Assembly (NCBI GenBank): GCA_025929805.1
Contig: JAICPP010000044.1
Location: 1-17,319 of the forward strand
Length of the DNA: 17,319 nucleotides
Direction of reading: 5' to 3'
From: Gemmatimonadales bacterium
Lineage (GTDB): Bacteria; Gemmatimonadota; Gemmatimonadetes; Gemmatimonadales; GWC2-71-9
The position numbers and the translations under genes are program-made. Below, piece after piece: positions 7,295 through 13,545 of this stretch. Under the pieces are notes generated by a model. That model was not told the DNA's origin. It worked only from the letters and a program-made list of their open reading frames with translations, and did not search any database. Numbering within the stretch: position 1 is the stretch's first letter; every line of letters begins with the position of its first letter.

Positions 7295-7652
7295 GCCGTA
7301 GCTCTGTATCGTCCGCGGCGGACGTTCAGGCGCGGCGCCAACATCAGCCGGCCGAAGATCAACCCTTCGTAGCGATAATCGCCTCTCGCCGTAGGGAGCG
7401 TATCGCTCCGGGGCACGCTGGCCGGCGGCTCCGATCGATAAAATCGAGGTTCAGCTCGTTGCGCCCGCGAGCATCGTGGCCTCAGGAGATGCAGCTGCCG
7501 GATGGAAGATGGGTGCTGGGGCCTTAAGTTACCGCTCAGCGCTCGTTGGCAGAATAGGTCGCAAACAGGCCCGAGGAGGCCCCAAATGCGACAGGCTGTG
7601 CCTGGAGAGTGTCGCAAAACGGGCCCTCCTCCCAAAGCCACCGGAGAGCCAT
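7295..7652. other. Gene-free stretch between two plus-strand lipoprotein genes
   Basis: I find no convincing gene here. A 143-codon open frame on the minus strand (7210-7641) overlaps the end of the beta-propeller gene and lacks any recognisable family pattern. A perfect six-base stem GGAGCG-TAT-CGCTCC lies at 7395-7409, 100 bases after the propeller gene; no T-run follows, so termination is only a possibility. The right part contains the structured leader described separately. Confidence 0.5.
7587..7616 (+). promoter_or_regulatory. Nested inverted repeat upstream of small lipoprotein gene
   Basis: TGCGACA (7587-7593) and TGTCGCA (7610-7616) are perfect seven-base inverted arms; inside them AGGC-TGT-GCCT (7593-7603) forms a second hairpin. 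The element ends 36 bases before the ATG of the small lipoprotein gene. It could be an RNA leader structure or a dyad bound by a regulator. The symmetry is seen directly; a regulatory role is inferred only from position. Confidence 0.35.
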
Positions 7653-8003
7653 ATGTCTACCCTCCTCCGCTTCCTCACCCTCGCCTCTCTCCTGCAGGCC
7701 TCGTGTTTCGGCGGCACTCCCGGAAGCCCCGACCCCAGCGAGCAGACCCGCGCGCGAATCGAGAACCGATCATCGATCGACATGGACATCGATGTCCGCC
7801 GCAACGATGGACGGGTGAGCCGGCTCGGATTTGCTCCTGGCGGGGAGACCACCACGTTCGCCTTGCCACCCACTCTGACTGCCGGAGCGGCCTGGATTCG
7901 CTTCGAAGCCTCGCCGGTTCGCGAGTCCGGTGACCCCGTGGTGAGCGAGCCCTTCCCGGTCAGAATGGGGGACGAGATCAGCTGGTCGATACCACCCCAG
8001 TAG
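7653..8003 (+). CDS. Small lipoprotein, unknown family
   Basis: A 116-residue protein. The signal peptide MSTLLRFLTLASLLQAS precedes Cys18; the box LQASC departs a little from the consensus but is acceptable for lipidation. The mature part has a short Gly/Pro/Ser linker and then a compact beta-rich domain: ARIENRSSIDMDIDVRRNDG (residues 33-52), RLGFAPGGETTTFALPP, AAWIRFEASPV and EISWSIPP at the C-terminus. Alternating strands and GGETTTF turns suggest an immunoglobulin-like or small beta-sandwich fold, but no named family is recognised. The ATG at 7653 has GGAG six or seven bases upstream; the frame remains open upstream but without protein character. The gene is convergent with the small membrane gene at 8027, with 23 bases between the stops. 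Confidence 0.78.
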   Translation: MSTLLRFLTLASLLQASCFGGTPGSPDPSEQTRARIENRSSIDMDIDVRRNDGRVSRLGFAPGGETTTFALPPTLTAGAAWIRFEASPVRESGDPVVSEPFPVRMGDEISWSIPPQ

Positions 8004-8026
8004 CGGTGCCGCAGCAGGACGGCGGC

Positions 8027-8254
8027 TTATGCCGGGGTGGTCCGGTTCCCTGAGCCTCCCATGGTGGGAAAGAGGCGAGACCTCAGGAAGCTTGCCGTTA
8101 CCGCGGTGGCGGCGAGGGCCAGAAGGAGGGGGCCCAGAATCGAAGCGACGAGTGTCTCGTCCCACTCGTCCGGCCAACCTTTGCGCGCCAGCAGGCAGGT
8201 GATCAATCCGATTGCCAGGTAGGCAGCGACGAATTCAAGCGAGCTCACGAGCAT
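8027..8254 (-). CDS. Small two-helix membrane protein
   Basis: A 75-residue protein with hydrophobic segments at about 4-23 (SSLEFVAAYLAIGLITCLLA) and about 36-56 (VASILGPLLLALAATAVTASF), separated by a charged loop RKGWPDEWDETL (24-35) and ending in a basic/Gly tail. Both termini are on the same side of the membrane. The acidic loop with two Trp residues looks conserved in style, but I cannot name the family. The ATG has GAGGG somewhat far upstream (about 11 bases); in-frame GTG at codon 3 is an alternative. Small size and lack of a known match keep the confidence moderate. Confidence 0.6.
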   Translation of the reverse strand: MLVSSLEFVAAYLAIGLITCLLARKGWPDEWDETLVASILGPLLLALAATAVTASFLRSRLFPTMGGSGNRTTPA

Positions 8255-8345
8255 GGCCAGATGCCCTCAGAGGGTGCGCCCAATGGTGGGGACACCCGGT
8301 CAAGCAGGAGTCAAGATGATTGTTGAATGAACGACTGGTCTACCA

Positions 8346-8409
8346 TGCCCGGGGCGGGACTCCAACCCGCCCGGGGGTTGCCCCCAAGGGGATTCAAGTC
8401 CCCCTTACG
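8346..8409 (-). pseudogene. Decayed 3' half of tRNA-Leu
   Basis: Read on the minus strand this matches the 3' part of the intact tRNA-Leu at 10718-10801: anticodon-stem side, variable arm, T arm and 3' acceptor strand. The first 18 bases (8345-8362, ATGCCCGGGGCGGGACTC on the plus strand) are identical in both. The variable arm keeps a GGGGG/CCCCC stem. The copy cannot function: the 5' acceptor strand and D arm are missing, the T loop reads TTGGAGT instead of TTCGAGT (the invariant C56 is lost), and the anticodon region is altered by an extra G. It has the same orientation as the intact gene, 2.4 kb away. Confidence 0.75.
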
Positions 8410-8436
8410 GGTGGGACCAAAAGTAACCAACAAGAC

Positions 8437-8477
8437 AACGGCGCACCACACAGCAAGGTTTGGCCGGGTGCGCCGTT
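8437..8477 (-). terminator. Strong 11-bp hairpin, probable terminator
   Basis: AACGGCGCACC (8437-8447) pairs perfectly with GGTGCGCCGTT (8467-8477) around a 19-base loop. On the minus strand it is followed by a T-rich stretch (GTCTTGTTGG, then TACTTTT), fitting a terminator for the minus-strand genes that end at 8553. On the plus strand it is followed by only TT after the stem (TTTT if stem bases are counted), and no plus-strand gene needs it. It separates the hypothetical gene from the tRNA fragment. Confidence 0.6.
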
Positions 8478-8552
8478 TTCGTGACGTATGTTGGGTGCAG
8501 TGGTCAGGGGCACCGCGGGGGCACGGTTGCTCTCCAGGCAGCTGCGGGACAA

Positions 8553-8879
8553 TTAGACCGACTGACCCTGGTTCCTCATCTCGGCATCTAGGGCGTTGAG
8601 CGCTCGCATGATCGCGTCGGCTTTCTCGCGACCTTTCTCGCGGTCGTCGCTTGTGTGAATCCCGAAACTGCCTCCGCGGGTGACCACATGTACAGAACTT
8701 TCTTCAGGCCCCTGCGTCCATTGCTTCACGCGCCATTCGGGCCCCTGAGGGCGGTAGTCCTGGGCCAGCTTCACAGCAAGTTCCTCGTGCTCCCGATCTG
8801 TCCACAGACCAGGTCCTTCCTGCGCGAGTCGCCTCGCGAGCCAGTCCTCGGCTTCTATCTTTGTCCGAATTGGCGACAC
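8553..8879 (-). CDS. Hypothetical soluble protein
   Basis: A 108-residue, highly charged protein with no signal or membrane segment. The N-terminal part is helical and acidic/basic (TKIEAEDWLARRLAQEG), the middle contains a Trp-rich strand-like patch (EWRVKQWTQG, then SVHVVTRGGSFGIHT), and the C-terminus is another helix (EKADAIMRALNALDAEMR). This helix-strand-helix order suggests a small alpha/beta domain, but I recognise no family. The GTG at 8877-8879 has GGGAGGAG directly upstream at good spacing, which decides the start; 18 further codons upstream are open but have no ribosome site. It follows the kinase gene by 188 bases on the same strand and is followed by a strong terminator-like hairpin, so it may be the last gene of that transcript. 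Confidence 0.65.
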   Translation of the reverse strand: MSPIRTKIEAEDWLARRLAQEGPGLWTDREHEELAVKLAQDYRPQGPEWRVKQWTQGPEESSVHVVTRGGSFGIHTSDDREKGREKADAIMRALNALDAEMRNQGQSV

Positions 8880-9067
8880 AATGCTCCTCCCTGCCCTTGG
8901 TATGCGGGTCCTCCATCCGAGACCCCTAACCACTAAAAGAACCCTGCCGGGGCGATTGTCAACTGATTGCTGGACGAGAGGCGCGTGGCCACCGCTGTGA
9001 TTAACCGGCTGCTGAGATCACGCTGATTGACCCATGGCGGATCGAACACGTCGCACACTACTCCACA

Positions 9068-9958
9068 TCACGGGACCGCCGCGTGACAGTTCGCCAGCAT
9101 GTCTCGCATTTCGGTCGCGGATTGCCAGCGTTCCTGGGGCCGCTTGGCTAGTGCCTTGCCGATAACCTCCGCTAGTTCCGATGGCACATCGGGCCGAAAG
9201 GTCCGCACATCCGGCGCGGGCTCGGTGAGATGAAGCTGGAGTACCACGATCTCCTTACGCCACACGAAAGGTGCTCTCCCCGCAAGACACTCAAAAAGCA
9301 TGCAGCCGAGCGAATAGAGATCACTCCGGCCATCCAGCTCCAGATCCCCATTGATCTGCTCGGGACTCATATAGGTTGAGCTACCCACGGTAATGCCGGT
9401 GCGGGTGATCTCATCGGTGGCTGAGGTGACGATCGCCCGGGCAATCCCAAAATCGAGCAGAACGGCGCCCCGATCAGGTGAAATTAGGACGTTCTCCGGC
9501 TTGACATCACGATGGACGATCCCGCGCTGGTGGGCGTGGCCGAGGGCCTCGAGTAGCTCGCACCCCATCCGATGGGTGTCGCCTACGCTGAGCTGCCGAA
9601 TGCCGCTGAGCACCTCCCGAAGGCTCGGCCCATCTATAAAGGCCGTGACGAGGTAGACCAACCACTCCCGCTCACCGGAATGGAGCAGGCGAGCGATGTG
9701 GGGGTGGTTTAGTTGTGATGCCAGTCTGATTTCGCGCAAGAAGCGGTCGGCGGCCACACTCTCGAAGACCTCAGGATGGAGGATTTTGAGCGCAACCTTC
9801 TGTCCTTCCCGATCAACTGCGAGAAACGTTCGGGAATCACCGCCCCGCCCGATCTCACGATCCACCTGGTATTGATCAGTGAAGGCGTGACGTACGAGCC
9901 CTAGGAGGCGGGATCTGGGCACCGTTGCCGCAGGCGAGGGCGAGGGGGGCGGTTCCAT
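9068..9958 (-). CDS. Soluble Hanks-type Ser/Thr protein kinase
   Basis: A 296-residue kinase consisting of little more than the catalytic domain. Seen in order: glycine loop IGRGGDSRTFLA (36-47), VALK with the ATP-anchoring Lys58, the helix-C Glu76 in FLREI, catalytic loop HRDVKPEN (149-156, Asp151 as base), DFGIA (169-173), and SPEQ (198-201) for the APE motif, then the C-lobe FEC.AGRAPF region. All catalytic residues are present, so it should be active. Unlike the common PknB type there is no membrane helix or extracytoplasmic sensor domain; the C-terminus ends just after the last kinase helix. The ATG lies three bases after the stop of the lipoprotein gene (TGA-TCC-ATG) and has no Shine-Dalgarno of its own, so translational coupling is likely. 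The substrate is unknown; the coupled lipoprotein is an obvious candidate partner but lies in another compartment. Confidence 0.93.
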   Translation of the reverse strand: MEPPPSPSPAATVPRSRLLGLVRHAFTDQYQVDREIGRGGDSRTFLAVDREGQKVALKILHPEVFESVAADRFLREIRLASQLNHPHIARLLHSGEREWLVYLVTAFIDGPSLREVLSGIRQLSVGDTHRMGCELLEALGHAHQRGIVHRDVKPENVLISPDRGAVLLDFGIARAIVTSATDEITRTGITVGSSTYMSPEQINGDLELDGRSDLYSLGCMLFECLAGRAPFVWRKEIVVLQLHLTEPAPDVRTFRPDVPSELAEVIGKALAKRPQERWQSATEMRDMLANCHAAVP

Positions 9959-9961
9959 GGA

Positions 9962-10186
9962 TCACGCCGACGGGCTGACCGGGGGGCAGCCGGCGGTGGC
10001 TGTTGATATCATGCGCAGGCTATCCCAGGTGCCCGACGAAGGACGAAATTTGGGAAGTTCGCAAGGTGCAGCCGGTTCCTGCACGCGACCAGGCTCTACA
10101 TCCGGGCCGGTAAGTGAGTTCGCCGAGCTGGAACAACTGGCGAGGCTAAGGGCGAGGAGCGCTCCTAGGGGAAGAATCGTCCGCAT
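9962..10186 (-). CDS. Small lipoprotein coupled to the kinase gene
   Basis: A 74-residue protein with a textbook lipoprotein signal: MRTILPLGALLALSLASC, lipobox LASC with Cys18 as the lipidated residue. The mature 57 residues are Ser/Pro-rich and low in order (SSSANSLTGPDVEPGRVQE), with two more cysteines (Cys42, Cys67) that could form a disulfide. No family is recognised. The ATG has GGAGG seven bases upstream, among the strongest ribosome sites of the region. It is the first gene of a lipoprotein-kinase pair separated by only three bases. Its leader (roughly 10187-10320) contains a six-base hairpin. Because of the short length and lack of relatives some doubt remains, but signal peptide plus ribosome site plus coupling make it convincing. 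Confidence 0.78.
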   Translation of the reverse strand: MRTILPLGALLALSLASCSSSANSLTGPDVEPGRVQEPAAPCELPKFRPSSGTWDSLRMISTATAGCPPVSPSA

Positions 10187-10216
10187 GGTTCAGCCTCCGA
10201 CTTCTGGTTGGGATAT

Positions 10217-10232
10217 CCGACGAGCGCGTCGG
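10217..10232 (-). promoter_or_regulatory. Leader hairpin upstream of lipoprotein-kinase pair
   Basis: CCGACG (10217-10222) and CGTCGG (10227-10232) form a perfect six-base stem with a four-base loop, 30 bases before the lipoprotein start codon. A second weaker stem (CCTC with GAGG, about 10238-10251) lies just upstream of it in the transcript. Either could shape the leader RNA. The rest of 10187-10387 holds no gene that I can see; an AT-rich spot TTATCATAGT (about 10293-10302 on the minus strand) is a possible -10 region. Confidence 0.3.
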
Positions 10233-10387
10233 TGCATCCTCAGATCGGAGGCGTACGAAGGCGTGTCGAGCCACGTCCCTCAGACAAACTGACACGTACT
10301 ATGATAAGGGTCGGAACGTGAAAAGGCCGTGAATGCGAATTTCAGAGGCGGATTGGATCGTCCGCGTCTGCTACACGGCGACACAAG

Positions 10388-10590
10388 TTAGCCGGTAATC
10401 GCCCTGACCTTGGCACTCAAGACCTTCTTCAGCACTTCCAAGGCATCAGGTGATGCTTTCGCCAGCCGTGTGGATCGATGGTGCCTTCATGGATCAGAAC
10501 ACTTGGTGCATCATAAGCTGCGAGTACGCGTTTAACATCCTCGCTGACTGTATCCTTCTCCCGGGAGTGGCGGGATGGGGGTGAGGCAGG
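10388..10590 (-). pseudogene. Frame-broken gene remnant next to tRNA-Leu
   Basis: Two overlapping minus-strand reading frames have protein-like sequence but no start codon. The first (10429-10590) encodes EKDTVSEDVKRVLAAYDAPS followed by VLIHEGTIDPHGWRK and ends WKC. The second (10388-10486), shifted in frame, encodes RSTRLAKASPDALEVLKKVL and ends SAKVRAITG. Switching frame around 10486 would join VLIHEG to RSTRLAKA and give one continuous alpha-rich C-terminus. The most economical reading is a gene that has lost its 5' end and suffered a frameshift. No family is recognised, and chance open frames in GC-rich DNA are a real alternative. Confidence 0.35.
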
Positions 10591-10717
10591 TCAACGCCCC
10601 GACCGCGGCTACTCGTATAGCCCTGCTGCAGCGCTGCTGGTGGTAGGAGGGAAGATGGTGGGTAGTATGTGGGTATCTGAGGACCCGCCGGGCGAGGGAT
10701 CTCACCAGGTAAGTCTA

Positions 10718-10801
10718 TGCCCGGGGCGGGACTCGAACCCGCACGGGGTTTCCCCCAAGGGATTTTAAGTCCCTTGCGTCTACCGATTTCGCCACCCGGG
10801 C
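10718..10801 (-). tRNA. tRNA-Leu (anticodon UAA)
   Basis: An 84-base class II tRNA. The acceptor strands GCCCGGG and CCCGGGC pair fully, followed by discriminator A (10718). The D arm contains AAATCGGTAGAC, the anticodon stem AGGGA/TCCCT closes a CTTAAAA loop with anticodon TAA (plus-strand 10765-10767), the variable arm GGGGGAAACCCC is long as required for Leu, and the T arm is GCGGG-TTCGAGT-CCCGC. The 3' CCA is not encoded and must be added. It lies 20 bases after the galK stop on the same strand; a TATATT in that gap may be its -10 element, otherwise it is co-transcribed with galK. Confidence 0.96.
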
Positions 10802-10821
10802 CGGTGCCGAAATATACCGCC

Positions 10822-12006
10822 TCAGGCAGGGACAGGTTCCCGCCGCACCCCAGCCGACGCCCGCGTGCTCCAGATCTCCGGCGTCCGCCCGAAGCGGCCC
10901 GCAAAGTCTCCGCCGATCTCCGCCACGATTCTGCGATCCCCTGCTGAGGGTGCCAGCACCACGACCGCACCACCCCAGCCCGCGCCGGTCAAGCGAGCGC
11001 CGTAGGCGCCGTGCTTGACTGCGGCCTCGACGATGAGATCGGCTTCCGGTATGGTGGATTGATAGTCCACGCGAAGTGATTCGTGACCCTGCACCAGGAG
11101 CCGGCCCAGTCCCTGGAGGTCTCCCGCCGCGAGAGCCTCGGCGGCCGCGCGGGTGCGTGCCGTCTCAGTGACGACATGACGAACCCTCGGCACCAGCGGC
11201 GGGGGGAGACGGCGCTCCACCTCGGGAAGATCTGCCACTGACAGCTGGGCTAGGTTCGGCAGGCCAAGCCGCCAGTCACGGCAGAAGGCCAGCGCCTCTT
11301 CGCACTCTCGGCGGCGTTCGTTCAGTGATCCACCAGTCAGCCGATGGGACAGGCCGGTCTCGACAATCCAGAGTCGGCCCCGAAACGGAACTCGTTGCAG
11401 GCTGCCGGTCGCGGTCTCGAAGAGAATTGCCGATCCCCGCTCGCCATGAGCGGCGATGGTCTGATCCATCCGACCACAGCGCACCCCCACTTGATGGTAT
11501 TCGGCACGAAACGCGACCTCGGCGAGCTGCGCTGGAGTGAGGCGCCGTCCAGCCAGAAGACTCAGGGCCTTGGCGGCGGCTACCGTCAGCGCCGCGGAAG
11601 AGGACAGTCCAGCACCCAGTGGCAAGGTCGTTGCCACGGCGATCTCCGCCGCGGAAGGCGCTGCCCGCAGTGCCCGAAGCTCGCGAACCACGCCCACGAT
11701 GTAATCGGTCCAGGTGCGCTGCAGTGGGGCGTCGATATCTACTTCGCTAATCGTCTCCTCCATGTCCGATGCGAGAGACCACTGCTCCGCCAGTCGGGCG
11801 GCGACCGCCGTGCGGCGCTCGATAGCGAGTGGTAAGACCGGACCTCCGTTGTAATCGGTGTGTTCCCCAATCAGATTGACTCGCCCCGGTGCCGAGGCGT
11901 TGATGCTGGGCCGGGTGGCAAAGCTGCTGGTAAACAGCGAATTTGCCAGCCGTGCCGACGACACAGTCACGCTGAAGGGCTTCTCTCGGGAGGGACTTTG
12001 GGGCAT
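10822..12006 (-). CDS. galK: Galactokinase
   Basis: A 395-residue GHMP-family kinase that phosphorylates alpha-D-galactose at C1 with ATP, the first committed step of the Leland route. Diagnostic motifs: APGRVNLIGEHTDYNGG (39-55, the galactokinase signature with the catalytic-site Arg42), PLGAGLSSSAAL (129-140, the ATP-binding GHMP motif), CGRMDQ with the catalytic Asp181, and LTGAGWGGAVV (339-349, third GHMP motif). Length matches the family (380-400). The ATG at 12006 is chosen, but it overlaps the start of the divergent outer-membrane gene; GTG codons at 11970 or 11964 would give the more usual 25-27 residues before APGR and avoid the overlap. The rest of the galactose pathway (galT, galE) is not in the window. 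The nearby amino-sugar gene is too distant to suggest one operon. Confidence 0.93.
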   Translation of the reverse strand: MPQSPSREKPFSVTVSSARLANSLFTSSFATRPSINASAPGRVNLIGEHTDYNGGPVLPLAIERRTAVAARLAEQWSLASDMEETISEVDIDAPLQRTWTDYIVGVVRELRALRAAPSAAEIAVATTLPLGAGLSSSAALTVAAAKALSLLAGRRLTPAQLAEVAFRAEYHQVGVRCGRMDQTIAAHGERGSAILFETATGSLQRVPFRGRLWIVETGLSHRLTGGSLNERRRECEEALAFCRDWRLGLPNLAQLSVADLPEVERRLPPPLVPRVRHVVTETARTRAAAEALAAGDLQGLGRLLVQGHESLRVDYQSTIPEADLIVEAAVKHGAYGARLTGAGWGGAVVVLAPSAGDRRIVAEIGGDFAGRFGRTPEIWSTRASAGVRREPVPA

Positions 12007-13539
12007 TGCGCGCGGCGCCTCGGAATTGTTGCCGGTCTGATCCTGCCGTTGCCGCTGGGAGCCCAGCTCCCGCCCATCGGCGCTCCCCCGGGCGTCGTGC
12101 GGGTCGAGCTGGAGGGCAGCCTCCAAACCTTCGACCGGCGTTTCCGGGACGGGCAGCGCGAGAGCTATGCGACGGATCTTTCCAGTCCGGGTCTCGGCAG
12201 CGATCGCATCCCCATCCTGGCCGATGCGGAGGCGCGAATCGCCCGGATTACCGGAAATGCGGGGTACCGGATCAATCTAGGCGGATTGACCACCGACGCC
12301 CACGCCGATGTTGGTATCGGCTCACTGGGCCTCAGTCTCGGTCTCACCCGCTTCATCACCGTATTCGGACGCATCCCGCTGGTACGATCCAGGGCTCAAT
12401 GGAGGATGCAACTGGATCCGACAGCGGCCGACGCCGGGATCAACCCTGGAGAAGCCGAGCAGCTCCCGTTCTTTGCCCAGATGGACGCGGCGCTGTCAAC
12501 CTTGAGCGCGAAGATCGCAGCCGGTGACTACGACGCGAACCCCTCGCAAAGGGCTCTGGCGCAGAGTACGCTGGCAGACGCCACCACCCTTCGCGCAGAC
12601 TTGTTCGGTCTGCTTGCCGACCCAGGCAGCGCCTCACCCGCCTTGCCTACCAGCTTCAGCCCGGCAGGCACCGCACTCAACAGTCGCGTGGGGGCACTGC
12701 AAAACACGCTCACTGCCGATCTGGGTGTGCCCGGCTTTACGCTCACGCCGGTGCTGCCCGAAGTCACATCAAACGAAACCGAGCTGGAACAAGTGCTGAC
12801 CGCTCCAGACGGTCCGATCGCTCTACGACTCGACCAGTCTCCGGTCACGTTTCGCGGAGATGCGGAAGTCGGTGCCGCACTGACGCTGATCGATCGCTGG
12901 GATCGGGACACCCGGCGGGGCGGACTCCGGATCGCAGCATCGGGTCTGGTTCGGCTCCCGACCGGTCGCAGGGAGCAAGCTGACCGGCTGCTGGACCTCG
13001 GCACTGGCGATGTTCAGACCGACCTTCAGCTGGATCTCACGGCCGACCTGGGCAGCGGGCCGCTTGGCGCCCGCCTCACGGGCATGTACCTGCGGCAGCT
13101 GTCCTCGACCTTTGTTACTCGGGTGACTCGGCCCAGTCAGCCTCTGGTGGGGCCAGATCGGCTTACGTTCGTCCGCCGCGATCCGGGTGACATCATCGCG
13201 CTGGGCATTCACCCCTTTTACCGCCTCGCACGTACACTCGGGTTCCAGGCCGGGGTGGAGCACTGGTCCCGAGGAGAGGATGCAGTGGCTTATGCGACAC
13301 CGACGGACGCGCTACCGGGGATAGATGCAGGAATTCTGGGGGAGGAGAGCAAGGCCAACGCGACCATACTTTCGGTTGGACTGACTTACTCCAATCCCGG
13401 CGGACTCCGACCGGGAGGTAGGGGGCTGCCGGTGGATGCAAGCTGGAGCTACCAGCGGGTGCTGCGGGCTGGGGGTGGCCGGGTGCCTAACAGTCACGCT
13501 GTGCGAGGTTTGTTCCGGGTGTACTTCGGCCTCTGGTAG
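11998..13539 (+). CDS. Large outer-membrane beta-barrel protein, unknown function
   Basis: About 513 residues. The N-terminus MGHCARRLGIVAGLILPLPLGAQ is a good Sec signal peptide, cleaved after LGA. The body alternates hydrophobic strands and Gly/Asp/Arg turns (GYRINLGGLTTDAHADVGIG, GLSLGLTRFITVFGRIPLV, GLRIAASGLVRLPTG, GFQAGVEHWSRG), and the chain ends RGLFRVYFGLW, a C-terminal aromatic as in the outer-membrane insertion signal. Residues about 145-245 are a helical, Ala/Leu-rich insert (ALSTLSAKIAAGD, SQRALAQSTLADATTLRADL) that may form a periplasmic or plug-like domain. The start is a TTG at 11998 with GGGAGGGAC just upstream; the frame is open from 11860, but that part is antisense to galK and unlike protein. 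The function is unknown; a transport role is only possible. Its stop lies six bases from the recN stop. Confidence 0.8.
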   Translation: MGHCARRLGIVAGLILPLPLGAQLPPIGAPPGVVRVELEGSLQTFDRRFRDGQRESYATDLSSPGLGSDRIPILADAEARIARITGNAGYRINLGGLTTDAHADVGIGSLGLSLGLTRFITVFGRIPLVRSRAQWRMQLDPTAADAGINPGEAEQLPFFAQMDAALSTLSAKIAAGDYDANPSQRALAQSTLADATTLRADLFGLLADPGSASPALPTSFSPAGTALNSRVGALQNTLTADLGVPGFTLTPVLPEVTSNETELEQVLTAPDGPIALRLDQSPVTFRGDAEVGAALTLIDRWDRDTRRGGLRIAASGLVRLPTGRREQADRLLDLGTGDVQTDLQLDLTADLGSGPLGARLTGMYLRQLSSTFVTRVTRPSQPLVGPDRLTFVRRDPGDIIALGIHPFYRLARTLGFQAGVEHWSRGEDAVAYATPTDALPGIDAGILGEESKANATILSVGLTYSNPGGLRPGGRGLPVDASWSYQRVLRAGGGRVPNSHAVRGLFRVYFGLW

Positions 13540-13545
13540 CGTCCA

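Noticed and set aside
7210..7641. 143-codon minus-strand frame
   Set aside because: It overlaps the end of the beta-propeller gene by 85 bases. A stretch GDYRYEGLIFGRLMLAP looks slightly protein-like, but no family or ribosome site supports it.
8346..8409. The tRNA-like copy as a functional tRNA
   Set aside because: There is no 5' acceptor strand or D arm on either side, the T loop has lost C56, and the anticodon region has an extra base.
8327..8599. Plus-strand frame encoding MPGAGLQPARG and so on
   Set aside because: This is the antisense translation of the tRNA-Leu fragment; the same spurious peptide start (MPGAGLEPARG) arises opposite the intact tRNA at 10717.
8345..10717. A complete integrative element or defence island
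   Set aside because: No integrase, transposase, nuclease, toxin or other defence effector is visible in the interval; only an attachment-scar hypothesis can be supported.
11860..11997. Longer N-terminus for the 513-residue outer-membrane protein
   Set aside because: These codons are antisense to galK, rich in Arg/Cys/Gly, and would bury the signal peptide; the TTG at 11998 has a ribosome site.
12007..12126. Longer N-terminus for galactokinase
   Set aside because: Forty extra Gln/Arg/Gly-rich residues are not found in the family and lie opposite the signal-peptide region of the divergent gene.
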